NCBI GenBank assembly: GCA_014138725.1 | Contig: JACJID010000009.1 | Location: forward strand, 248,001-312,000 | Direction: 5' to 3' | DNA: 64,000 nt | DNA from: Kutzneria viridogrisea | Lineage (GTDB): Bacteria > Actinomycetota > Actinomycetes > Mycobacteriales > Pseudonocardiaceae | The notes under the pieces: generated by a model | The model's database searches: none | What the model was told of the DNA's origin: nothing | The model's input: only the letters and a program-made list of their open reading frames with translations | Shown here: positions 1 to 8,062 of the stretch, piece by piece | Numbering within the stretch: the stretch's first letter is position 1 | Layout: every line of letters begins with the position of its first letter | Made by a program: the position numbers and the translations under genes

Positions 1-1562
1 ACCGGCACCGGGATCGGGGCGGAGTGCGTCACCGCCTCGGAGCGGTGCTCCGGCTGCTGCGGCTCCGGCTCGACGAACCCGGAGGACTGGGACTCCGGCT
101 CGGCGTGGCGGGCGGCCGGTGCCAGCTCCTCGGCGGCCGACTCGGCGTGGCGGGCGGCGGCTTCCGGCTCGGCGTGGTCCTCGTCGTCCTGGGCCACGGC
201 GTGGCGGTTCGTGGATTCCGGCTCAGGCTCGGCGTGCGCGGACTCGGCGTAGTCGCGGTCAGCGTCCTCGGGCTCGGCAATCCGCTCCATGTAACCGGTG
301 ACCGGCTCGGACTCGGCGTAGCCCTCGGTCGCCGACTCCCGGTCGGCGCGGTCCTGCTCCTCAGCCGCAGACCGGGCATAGCCGCGGTCGGCGTCCTCGG
401 GCTCGGCGATCCGGTCCATGTAGCCGGTGACCGGCTCGGACTCGTCCTGCCGGTGCCCGCTGTAGTCCTGTTCCTCAGCTGCGGACCGGGCATAGCCGCG
501 GTCGACATCCTCCGGCTCGGAAATCCGCTCCATGTAGCCGGTGACCGGCTCGGACTCGGCGTAGCCCTCGGTCGCCGACTCCCGGTCGGCGTCGTGGGGC
601 TCCTCGTGGTCCTCCGCCGATTCGCGACCGGCTTGCCGCCGCTCCTCGTCCTGCGCGGACTCGGTGAAGCTGTGCTCCCCGTCGAGCGCGTCATCCGGCT
701 CGACCTCGGCGTGCTCGGGGTCGGCGACCTGCTCCAGGTAGCCCGCCACCGGCTCGGGCTCCTCGGCGGCGCCCGGCTGCTCCTCGGCGCCGTCCGAGTC
801 CGGCTCGTCCACGATCACGGGCAGTTCGCCGGTCCAGCTCGGCTCGTCCTCGGCGGCGGCAGCGGCCCGTGCGGCCACCGCCTCCTCGGCCCTGCGCACC
901 AGGTCGGCGGACACCGGGCCGGTCGTCTCGGCGGCGGCGGCCCGATCCTCCTCGGACAGGTCGTCCACCACGTCGTCGACCAGGTAGCGGTCCTCGTCCC
1001 ACTCGTCGGCGGGCGCGTAGGCCAACTGGCCCTCGTGGTCGGCCAGCTCCATGTCAGCCGGGTCGATGTCCTCGCGGGCCACCGGGGGCAGGATGCTGGT
1101 CGTCTCGGCCGCGGCGGCAACGGGTTCGCCCGCGAGGCGGCTTGCCAGGCCCATCTCGGCCGGGCTCGGGTTGGGGATCCCGGGCGGCTCGGGCTGCTCC
1201 TGCTGCTGGGGCAGCAGCCGGGTGACCGGTTCCTCCTGCTCCTCCGGCTCCTCGCGCTCCCACGAGGGCACGGCCGCCACCGGGCGCTGCTCCGGCTCCG
1301 GCTCGGTGCGCTCCTGGCGTTCCCAGGAGGGCACCCGCTCGGGCTCCCGCACCGGCTCCTCGACCACGAGGCTGGTGCGCTCAGCAGGGACTTCCGGCGC
1401 GGACGCCAGCGCCACGGGCTCGCGCTGGGCCTCGGCGAGCTGCCGCTCCAGCTCGCGCACACGGTTGCGCTGCGGGCGTGTGAACAGCACGGAGTCCAGT
1501 ACGGCGCCGATCACGAAGGCGAGCAGGCACAACAGCCACACCTGCCCGAACAACCACATCAC
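1..1562 (-). CDS. Membrane-anchored acidic repeat protein (partial, runs off left edge)
   Basis: An uninterrupted minus-strand frame of 520 codons that continues past base 1, so the C-terminus is missing. I chose GTG at 1562 because AGGAGG (1571-1576) lies 8 nt upstream; ATG at 1559 is the alternative. The N-terminus (WLFGQVWLLCLLAFVIGAVL) is a single hydrophobic helix, followed by RxRxR-type basic residues and then about 470 residues extremely rich in Glu, Asp, Ala and Pro. Near the C-terminal end the motif SEPVTGYM(E/D)RI-EPED-DR-YA occurs three times. The protein probably sits in the membrane with a long disordered acidic tail. The family is not recognised. It is co-directional with, and 90 bp downstream of, the polyprenyl synthase. 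Reality of the gene is well supported by the RBS, the clean frame and codon bias; function is unknown. Confidence 0.8.
   Translation of the reverse strand, partial: MMWLFGQVWLLCLLAFVIGAVLDSVLFTRPQRNRVRELERQLAEAQREPVALASAPEVPAERTSLVVEEPVREPERVPSWERQERTEPEPEQRPVAAVPSWEREEPEEQEEPVTRLLPQQQEQPEPPGIPNPSPAEMGLASRLAGEPVAAAAETTSILPPVAREDIDPADMELADHEGQLAYAPADEWDEDRYLVDDVVDDLSEEDRAAAAETTGPVSADLVRRAEEAVAARAAAAAEDEPSWTGELPVIVDEPDSDGAEEQPGAAEEPEPVAGYLEQVADPEHAEVEPDDALDGEHSFTESAQDEERRQAGRESAEDHEEPHDADRESATEGYAESEPVTGYMERISEPEDVDRGYARSAAEEQDYSGHRQDESEPVTGYMDRIAEPEDADRGYARSAAEEQDRADRESATEGYAESEPVTGYMERIAEPEDADRDYAESAHAEPEPESTNRHAVAQDDEDHAEPEAAARHAESAAEELAPAARHAEPESQSSGFVEPEPQQPEHRSEAVTHSAPIPVP
285..591 (-). 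repeat. Intragenic repeat encoding SEPVTGYM modules
   Basis: Three near-identical DNA copies lie within the acidic membrane protein gene. The conserved CCAT core occurs at 287, 416 and 530, giving steps of 129 and 114 bp (43 and 38 codons), so the reading frame is kept. The first and third copies match closely over about 60 bp; the middle copy diverges on one side. Recent in-frame duplication explains this best. Confidence 0.85.
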
Positions 1563-1652
1563 CGCACTAGCCTCCTGTTGAACTGCTTCGCGGCAGCGTA
1601 ACCGCCGCGATGCTGCCTGCTCAGGCCAGCTAGACCCTAACGGGTGACACGT

Positions 1653-2675
1653 TCAGTACGTGCGAGCCACCACGTAGTCGGTGAGGCCTTCCAGCGCCTC
1701 ACGGGCCGGGCAGGCGGGCAACGCGTCCAGCGCGTCCTTGGCACGGTCGGCGTAGCTGCGCAGGGTGAGCCGGGCCTGCTCCATGCCCGAGGACTCGCGC
1801 AGCAGCTTCAGCGCCTCCTCGACCAGGGCGTCCTCGGTGATCGGCCCGGCGAGCAGCTCGCGCAGCCGGTCGCCCTGCGGGTCCTCGTCGGCCAGCGCGT
1901 ACAGCATCGGCAGGGTGCGCACGCCCTCGCGCAGGTCGGTGCCGGGCGTCTTGCCCGACTCGGCGGCGGGCGAGGCGATGTCGATGATGTCGTCGGAGAT
2001 CTGGAAGGCGGTGCCGAACGCGTCCCCGTAGGTGGTCAGCGCGTCCACCCCTTCGGGGGTCACCCCGGAGAACATGCCGCCGAAGCGCCCCGCGGTGGCG
2101 ATCAGCGAACCGGTCTTCTCGTCGATCACCGTCAGGTAGTGCTTGATCGGGTCCTGGCCCTCGGCCGGACCGATCGTCTCGCGCATCTGGCCGGTGACCA
2201 GCTGGCTGAACGTCGAGGCCATGATGTGGCCCGCCTCGGTGCCCAGGTCGGCGACCAGCTTGGAGGCGTGCGCGAACAGGTAGTCCCCGGTCAGGATCGC
2301 CACCGTGTTGTCCCAGCGGGCGTTCGCGCTGACCGCGCCGCGCCGCATGGTCGCCTCGTCCATCACGTCGTCGTGGTAGAGCGTGGCCAGGTGGATCAGC
2401 TCCACCACGGCCGCCGCCTTGATGACGTCCTCGGCGTCCGGGTCGCCGAACTGCGCGGCCAGCAGCGTGAACAGCGGCCGGAAACGCTTGCCCCCGGCAA
2501 CCACCAGGTGCAGCGAGGTGTCTGTGACGAACTGGAAGTCGCTCTGCACCACCGAGCGCAACAGGTCCTCGACCCTGGTCAGGCCGCCGCGCACCGCGGC
2601 AGCGAGCGCGGGATCGGCGAAGTCCAGCCGGACTCCCTGCTCCCCTGCGGGAGGCAAACCCTGGTTCTCCGTCAC
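1653..2675 (-). CDS. grcC: Long-chain polyprenyl diphosphate synthase (menaquinone side chain)
   Basis: A 340-residue all-trans polyprenyl synthase of the IspB/GrcC type. It condenses isopentenyl diphosphate onto an allylic primer to make the isoprenoid tail that MenA attaches to the menaquinone ring. The substrate-binding GGKRFRP is at 61-67, the first Asp-rich motif DDVMD at 102-106 and the second DDIID at 228-232. The residue five before the first motif is Ala, as expected for an enzyme making a long chain. Start is GTG at 2675. Other menaquinone genes in the window (menA, B, D, E, F, G, J) support this role. The exact chain length cannot be read from sequence. Confidence 0.93.
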   Translation of the reverse strand: MTENQGLPPAGEQGVRLDFADPALAAAVRGGLTRVEDLLRSVVQSDFQFVTDTSLHLVVAGGKRFRPLFTLLAAQFGDPDAEDVIKAAAVVELIHLATLYHDDVMDEATMRRGAVSANARWDNTVAILTGDYLFAHASKLVADLGTEAGHIMASTFSQLVTGQMRETIGPAEGQDPIKHYLTVIDEKTGSLIATAGRFGGMFSGVTPEGVDALTTYGDAFGTAFQISDDIIDIASPAAESGKTPGTDLREGVRTLPMLYALADEDPQGDRLRELLAGPITEDALVEEALKLLRESSGMEQARLTLRSYADRAKDALDALPACPAREALEGLTDYVVARTY

Positions 2676-2842
2676 GGTGGCGTCGTCCCCTACAGCAGTC
2701 GGCTGCCGGGCGGCGTTCCCCCAGCAGGACCATCACGTCACCAGCAGCGTAATCGCCGAGCTGTGGATCTCGCCGGGGAGTGGCCAGGAGAACAGCCGGA
2801 CGACGGATTGATCACCCCCTGAAGTCGTAACGACACGCACCG

Positions 2843-3583
2843 TCAGATGAGCAGCGCCTTGCGCAGATCCGGTCTGCGCAACAGCTTCAGCGTGCCGGGA
2901 TCCCGCTCGAAGACGATCTCCGCCCCGGGGCTGGTTGCCTGCCGCAGCATGGACTGGCACACGTCGGCGAAGGGCTGGGTGTGCACGTCCCGCACCACCT
3001 CGGCCATCCGCCGGGAGTCCCGCGCCCGCTGGGCCAGGCCCCAGTCCCGCAGCCTGCTGGTGAGCAGGCTCCTGGCCAGCACGCGCCCCCGGTTGAGCAC
3101 CGGGCGGGACAGCCCGCACACCTCGATGGTGACCCGGCCCTTCTCCGACAGCGGCAGGTACTCGCCGGTGCTCAGCGCGAGCACCATGTGGTCCAGCGGG
3201 TCCTCCGCGGACGGGTCGATCAGCAGCGGCTCACCCCGGGCGTCCAGCGGGAACTTGTCGCCCTTGTAGTGGCTGTTGCACAACGAGCAGGTCAGCAGGT
3301 GGTTGAGCCAGTCGAAGGTGCGCAGCGGGTTGCGGCTGACCGGCTCGTGGTGGTCCACGCTGGAGCCCTGATTGTCCCCGCAGTACATGCAGCGCTCCAG
3401 GCCGGGCGCCATCCTGGCCAGGGTCTCCCGGATCGGCTTGCGCAGAGCCGATCCGCGCCGCCAGCGCTCGCGCGCGAACCTGACCCGCTCGGCGTGCTCG
3501 CGGACGGCACCGATCGCGGCGGTCTGCGCCGCCAGCTGCCCCGTGGCCGCGGTGGGCAGCGGCAGCCTGCGGATCCTGATCAC
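2843..3583 (-). CDS. HNH endonuclease, PtuB-like (candidate Septu effector)
   Basis: 246 residues starting at GTG 3583, whose last two bases lie in the TGA of the ATPase gene (GTGA overlap, so translation is probably coupled). An HNH/zinc core is visible: CMYCG at 65-69, DHHEP at 77-81, NHLLTCSLCN at 94-103 and KGDKFPL from 107, followed by LIDPSAEDPLDHM. CxxC...DHxxP...CxxCN...KxxxFP plus the LIDP-PLDH tail is the pattern of the TIGR02646/PtuB nucleases. In Septu systems (Doron et al. 2018) PtuB is the nuclease partner of the PtuA ATPase. No reverse transcriptase or methylase is next to it. The HNH family is sure; the defence role is inferred from the pairing. Confidence 0.85.
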   Translation of the reverse strand: MIRIRRLPLPTAATGQLAAQTAAIGAVREHAERVRFARERWRRGSALRKPIRETLARMAPGLERCMYCGDNQGSSVDHHEPVSRNPLRTFDWLNHLLTCSLCNSHYKGDKFPLDARGEPLLIDPSAEDPLDHMVLALSTGEYLPLSEKGRVTIEVCGLSRPVLNRGRVLARSLLTSRLRDWGLAQRARDSRRMAEVVRDVHTQPFADVCQSMLRQATSPGAEIVFERDPGTLKLLRRPDLRKALLI

Positions 3584-4863
3584 TCGCCGGTGATCCGCTC
3601 CAGGACGAGCCGGGCGGTGACCTCGTCCACCCGAGCCGAGGGCGAGCTGGTCAGCAGCCCGGTCAGCTCGCGGTAGCGCCGCACCTGCTCCTCGTCCGCC
3701 CTGCCCGAGACCACCTCGATCTCCAGCCTGGTCAACTCCCTGCGCAGCAGCTGCGCCCGGTCCGAGTAGCCGCTCCGCAGGCCGAACAGCTCCGACAGCA
3801 CGGCGTCGTCCGCGCTGCCGTAGACGACCCGGCCGTACAGCTGCTCGTCCGCCACGTGCGGCGGTACGTCCTCGTCTGGCCCAGGCAGCCTGATCAGCCC
3901 GCCGGGGTCGGCCGCCTGGCAGACGTAGGGGCTGTGCGTGCTCACGATGAACTGCACGTTCGGGAAGTGCTCGGTGAGCCAGCCGCCGATCCGCTTCTGC
4001 CAGGACACGTGCAGGTGCGCGCCGACCTCGTCGATCAGCACCACCCCGGGGGCGGTGATCCGCGCGCCCTCGGTGGGCAGCTCGCCGAACGCCTCGTGCA
4101 CCTGCCTGATCAGGTCCACCACCAGGGCCGCGACCGTCCGGTAGCCCTCGCTCATCTCGCGCAGCGCGAACCGCTGCCCGCCCCGGGTCACCCACAGGCC
4201 CGCCGAGTCGACCCGGTCGACCTCGTAGCCATCCGGCAGCAGGCCGTCCCCGAGCACGCGCAGCGCCGTGGCCATCAGCCGCGCCGAACCGCCGTGCGAC
4301 TCCAGGGACCGCAGGTACTGGAAGACCAGCCACTCCACGCCCTCGACGAGAGTCGCCTCCTCGTCGAACAAGGTGGCCAGCGCACCGATCGTCGCCGGGT
4401 GCCGCAGCGGTTTGCCCACCAGCCGCCGGAACGGGCCGTAGCCCGCGCACAGCCAGCCCTGCGGCTCGTCCCGCCACGGCCCCGCGCTCGCCAGCACCGA
4501 GGGCTCGCCGGTCGGGCCCATCTCCTCGTCCCAGGACATCCGCGCCCGGACACCCGGCAGGTCCGCGCCCACCTGCTCGCTGAACTGATCGGCCACCGGA
4601 TCCCGCACCAGGTCGACCGTGCACTCGCCGCGCTCCGCCCCGCGGGTGAGCCAGCCGTCATGCGAGTGCAGTCGCAGCGCGGCACGCTCCCCGCGGACCG
4701 CCAGCGCCACCGCCCGCAACAGGGTCGTCTTGCCCGAACCGTTGTCGCCCGCGAGCACCGTCCACCCGGCGTGCGTGCCGTCCGGCCGCGTGAGGGTCAG
4801 GTCCACCTCCCGCGCGCCGGTGAATCCCCGGATGTCGCGCACCCGCACCCTGGCGACGTACAT
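3580..4863 (-). CDS. AAA ATPase, PtuA-like (candidate Septu sensor)
   Basis: A 427-residue ABC/RecF-like ATPase. Walker A GDNGSGKTT is at 39-47, the family motif YGPFRR at 142-147, an ABC-signature-like MSEGYRT at 237-243, Walker B VVLIDEV at 274-280 followed by HLHVSWQ, and the H-loop STHSP at 308-312. Spacing between Walker A and B is short, with no long coiled coil, unlike SMC or RecN. C-terminal residues 340-427 are helical and charged. It is directly followed by an HNH nuclease gene with a GTGA overlap. An ATPase of this AAA_21/AAA_23 type paired with an HNH protein is the Septu layout. OLD-type and RloC-type systems are less likely because no TOPRIM or fused nuclease domain is visible. 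Base composition does not stand out from neighbouring genes. Confidence 0.88.
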   Translation of the reverse strand: MYVARVRVRDIRGFTGAREVDLTLTRPDGTHAGWTVLAGDNGSGKTTLLRAVALAVRGERAALRLHSHDGWLTRGAERGECTVDLVRDPVADQFSEQVGADLPGVRARMSWDEEMGPTGEPSVLASAGPWRDEPQGWLCAGYGPFRRLVGKPLRHPATIGALATLFDEEATLVEGVEWLVFQYLRSLESHGGSARLMATALRVLGDGLLPDGYEVDRVDSAGLWVTRGGQRFALREMSEGYRTVAALVVDLIRQVHEAFGELPTEGARITAPGVVLIDEVGAHLHVSWQKRIGGWLTEHFPNVQFIVSTHSPYVCQAADPGGLIRLPGPDEDVPPHVADEQLYGRVVYGSADDAVLSELFGLRSGYSDRAQLLRRELTRLEIEVVSGRADEEQVRRYRELTGLLTSSPSARVDEVTARLVLERITGE

Positions 4864-4905
4864 GTGTCGACCCTAGTCGCGGACCCGCGGGGTGTCAGTC
4901 CGACA

Positions 4906-4950
4906 TGAAGGTGCCCTTCGCGGCGTTGAACGCCGTGAAGGGCACCTTCA
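4906..4950. terminator. Long palindrome closing the nuo operon
   Basis: An inverted repeat with 20-bp arms (one mismatch) and a 5-nt loop: the outer stem is TGAAGGTGCCCTTC and the inner CGGCG. It lies 25 bp after the nuoN stop and 43 bp before the ATPase start, both on the minus strand. No T-run follows. It shares its outer stem with three other palindromes in this window (30682, 38178, 46657). Confidence 0.75.
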
Positions 4951-4974
4951 GGACACGCGGGGTGGGACCAGGGC

Positions 4975-6492
4975 TCAGGACAGGAAGCCGCCGGAGCTGG
5001 CCCAGTTGAGGACGAAGCCGGGCAGCACACCCAGCAACAGGGTCACGAAGGTGCCCAGGGTGATGGCCACCGTGGTGAACGCGCCGGGCACGCTGACGGT
5101 CGGACCGTCCTCGGCAGGCTCGCTGAAGTACATCAGCACCACCACGCGCAGGTAGAAGAACGCGGCCACGGCGCTGAAGACCAGCGCGATGACCACCAGC
5201 GGGGCCATGCCGTCGCGCAGGGCGGCGGAGAACACCACGAACTTGCCGATGAACCCGCTGGTGAGCGGGATACCGGCGAGCGCGAGCAGCAGGAAGGTGA
5301 AGACACCGGCCAGCAGCGGCGAACGCTTGGCCAGACCGGCCCACTGGGACAGGTCGGTGGCCTCGCCGCTGCCGGAACGGACCAGGCTGATCACGCCGAA
5401 GGAGGCGATCGTGGTGAAGCCGTAGGCCAGCAGGTAGAACAGCGTGGAGGACAGCCCGTCGGTGTTCATCGCGATGGCGCCGACGAGCAGGAACCCGGCG
5501 TGCGCCACCGAGGAGTAGGCGATCATGCGCTTCACGTCGGTCTGGGTCAGGCCGAAGATCGCGCCGATGGCCATGGAGGCGATGGCCACGCCCCACAGCA
5601 CCCCGCGCCACTCCCACTGGGTGGACTGGAAGGCCACGGTGAGCACGCGCAGGATGCCGCCGAACGCCGCGACCTTGGTGCAGGCGGCCATGAACGCGGT
5701 GACCGAGGTCGGGGCGCCCTGGTACACGTCGGGGGTCCAGGTGTGGAACGGACCGACCGAGCCCTTGAACAGCAGGCCGACCACGAGCAGCCCGAGCCCG
5801 CCGAACAGCAGGGTGTCGGAGCGGTCGGTGCCCACGGCGGCGGTGGCGATGTCGGCCAGCTTGACCGAACCGGCGTAGCCGTAGAGCAGCGCGAGGCCGT
5901 ACAGGAAGAAGGCCGAGGCGAACGCGCCGAGCAGGAAGTACTTGACGGCGGCTTCCTGGGAGATCAGACGGCGCTTCCGAGCGAGGCCGCACATCAGGTA
6001 CAGCGGGAGGCTGAGCACCTCCAGCGCGATGAACATGGTGAGCAGGTTGTTCGCCGCGCAGAACACCATCATGCCGCCGAGGGCGAACAGGAACAGCGGG
6101 AACACCTCGGTCTGCATGTCACCGCCGACGGTGCGGTCGGCGATCAGCAGCAGCGCGAGCACGCCCAGCGCCAGCAGGGTGCCCCAGAGGAACAGCGCGG
6201 GCTTGTCCACGGACACGGCACCGGCCAGGGTGGTCACCCCGGTCTTGCCGGTGGGCCCGCCCGCGGCGTCGTTGGAGCTGATGAAGGCAGCCAGCGAGGC
6301 CCCGGCCAGCACGATCGCCGCGGCGGCCACGCCGATCTGCAGGCCCCAGCGGCGTTCCTTGGCTACGAACGCCTCGACCAGCACGCTCAGGCAGGCGAAG
6401 CCCAGCACGATGAGCACCGGTGCGATCGCCCCGTAGGCGATGTCCGGGGCGTTGACCTGTTGCTGGGCCTGCGCGAGGAATTGTTCTTGCAC
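4975..6492 (-). CDS. nuoN: NADH-quinone oxidoreductase subunit N
   Basis: 505 residues, a Mrp-antiporter-like membrane subunit of complex I that carries one of the proton channels in the membrane arm. The sequence is a run of about 14 hydrophobic helices, and the conserved KRMIAYSSVAHAGF and GIPLTSGFIGKF stretches identify the family. The GTG start (6492) lies 1 nt after the nuoM stop, so the gene is translated with the rest of the operon. It is the last nuo gene and is followed by a long palindrome. Confidence 0.96.
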   Translation of the reverse strand: MQEQFLAQAQQQVNAPDIAYGAIAPVLIVLGFACLSVLVEAFVAKERRWGLQIGVAAAAIVLAGASLAAFISSNDAAGGPTGKTGVTTLAGAVSVDKPALFLWGTLLALGVLALLLIADRTVGGDMQTEVFPLFLFALGGMMVFCAANNLLTMFIALEVLSLPLYLMCGLARKRRLISQEAAVKYFLLGAFASAFFLYGLALLYGYAGSVKLADIATAAVGTDRSDTLLFGGLGLLVVGLLFKGSVGPFHTWTPDVYQGAPTSVTAFMAACTKVAAFGGILRVLTVAFQSTQWEWRGVLWGVAIASMAIGAIFGLTQTDVKRMIAYSSVAHAGFLLVGAIAMNTDGLSSTLFYLLAYGFTTIASFGVISLVRSGSGEATDLSQWAGLAKRSPLLAGVFTFLLLALAGIPLTSGFIGKFVVFSAALRDGMAPLVVIALVFSAVAAFFYLRVVVLMYFSEPAEDGPTVSVPGAFTTVAITLGTFVTLLLGVLPGFVLNWASSGGFLS

Positions 6493-6493
6493 G

Positions 6494-8062
6494 TCACTTG
6501 CCTTCCTGCGCGGCGGCCGGAACGGCCGCCCCCACCGAGGTCAGTGTCGCCGTGACCGACGGGTTGACCACGTCGAGCACCGGCTTGGGGTACACGCCCA
6601 GCAGCACGATCAACGCCACCAGCGGGGCGAGCACCGCGATCTCCCTGCCGGACAGGTCCAGCACCTTGGCCTTCTCCGGGTCGGTGGCCGAACCGGGGCC
6701 ACCGGAGATGCCCACGAGCGCGGTGCCGCGCACCGGGCCCTGCATGATCCGCTGGTACAGCCACAGCACGTACAGCGCGGCCAGGATCATGCCGATCGTG
6801 GCGAGCACCGCGGCTACCGGCTGGGTCGGGAAGGACCCCAGCAGCACCAGGAACTCGCTGACGAAGGAGTTGGTGCCCGGCAGCGAGAGCGTGGACAGAC
6901 CGGCGATCAGGAACATGCCGCCCAGCAACGGGGTCAGCTTGGCCATGCCGCCGTAGTCGGCGATCGAGGTGGAGCCGCCGCGCGCGATCACCATGCCGAT
7001 CACCAGGATCAGCATGCCGGTGGCCAGGCTGTGGTTGACCATGTACGACACCGCGCCGACCTGTGCCTGCGCGGTGAAGGCGAAGATGCCGATCGCGATG
7101 AAGCCGAAGTGCGCGATGGACACGTACGCGATGAACCGCTTGAGGTCGCGCTGACCGGTGGCCAGCAGCGAGCCGTACAGCACACCGAGCACGCCCAGCA
7201 CCATCACCAGCGGGGCCAGTGCCTTGCTGGCGTCGGGGAACATCGGCAGGTTGTAGCGCAGGAACCCGAAGGTGCCCACCTTGTCCAGTACGCCGACCAG
7301 GATCACCGCGATGCCCACGGGCGCCTGCTCGGCGGCGTCGGGCAGCCAGGTGTGCAGCGGCACCAGCGGGGCCTTGATCGCGAAGGCGATGAAGAACCCG
7401 AAGAACAGCCAGATCTGCGTCTCCAGCGGGGCGTCGTGCACGACCTGGACCAGCGTGGCCCAGTCGAAGGTGCCCTTGCCCAGCTTGTCGGCGGCCAGCG
7501 CGTAGCAGCCGATCGCGGAGGCCAGCATGATCAGGCCGCCGAGGAAGGAGTACAGGAAGAACTTCACCGCCGCGTACTGCCTGCGGGCGCCGCCGTAGCC
7601 GCCGATGAGGAAGTACATCGGGATCAGCATGATCTCGAACAGCACGTAGAACAGGAACACGTCGGTGGCCGCGAACACGCCGACCATCAGTGCTTCCTGC
7701 ACCAGCACCAGGGACAGGAAGCCCGCGGCGCTGCGGCCCTGCGGCAGCTTGTCGGCCCAGCCCGCGAGCACCACGATCGGCACCAGCAGGGCGATCACGC
7801 CGATCATGACCAGCGCGATGCCGTCCACGCCGAAGGAGATGTGCACGCCCACCTGGGAGATCCAGTCCACCGAGCTGGCGAACTGGATGCGCGCCCCACC
7901 AGGGCTGTACGCGGTGAAGGCCAGCACGGCCAGCACCAGCTCCAGCAGGGTGACGCCCAGGGTGACCCGCTTGGCGAGCAGGTCGTCGTGCTTGAGGAAC
8001 GCCACCCCGAGGCTGCCCAGCAACGGCAGCAGCAGGAGCGCGAGCAGCAAACCCGTTCCCAT
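6494..8062 (-). CDS. nuoM: NADH-quinone oxidoreductase subunit M
   Basis: 522 residues, a second antiporter-like proton-pumping subunit. Typical NuoM stretches are seen: LKRFIAYVSIAHFGFI, LVPLHTWLPDAAEQAPV and PGTNSFVSEFL. About 14 membrane helices are predicted. Its ATG shares one base with the nuoL TGA (TGATG). Length is normal for the family. Confidence 0.96.
   Translation of the reverse strand: MGTGLLLALLLLPLLGSLGVAFLKHDDLLAKRVTLGVTLLELVLAVLAFTAYSPGGARIQFASSVDWISQVGVHISFGVDGIALVMIGVIALLVPIVVLAGWADKLPQGRSAAGFLSLVLVQEALMVGVFAATDVFLFYVLFEIMLIPMYFLIGGYGGARRQYAAVKFFLYSFLGGLIMLASAIGCYALAADKLGKGTFDWATLVQVVHDAPLETQIWLFFGFFIAFAIKAPLVPLHTWLPDAAEQAPVGIAVILVGVLDKVGTFGFLRYNLPMFPDASKALAPLVMVLGVLGVLYGSLLATGQRDLKRFIAYVSIAHFGFIAIGIFAFTAQAQVGAVSYMVNHSLATGMLILVIGMVIARGGSTSIADYGGMAKLTPLLGGMFLIAGLSTLSLPGTNSFVSEFLVLLGSFPTQPVAAVLATIGMILAALYVLWLYQRIMQGPVRGTALVGISGGPGSATDPEKAKVLDLSGREIAVLAPLVALIVLLGVYPKPVLDVVNPSVTATLTSVGAAVPAAAQEGK

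Noticed and set aside
24-1601. 525-codon plus-strand frame at the left end
   Set aside because: It is the antisense shadow of the acidic repeat protein; its Arg/Leu/Gly-rich translation lacks any domain, while the minus frame has an RBS and a membrane helix.
2843-4624. A single 593-residue ATPase-HNH fusion in one minus frame
   Set aside because: The first 340 codons are an out-of-frame reading of the ATPase gene. The HNH protein starts at GTG 3583.
2843-4863. Retron (type I-A) in which a PtuA/PtuB pair is the effector
   Set aside because: No reverse transcriptase or msr/msd-like structure is found in the flanks, which are occupied by grcC and nuoN.
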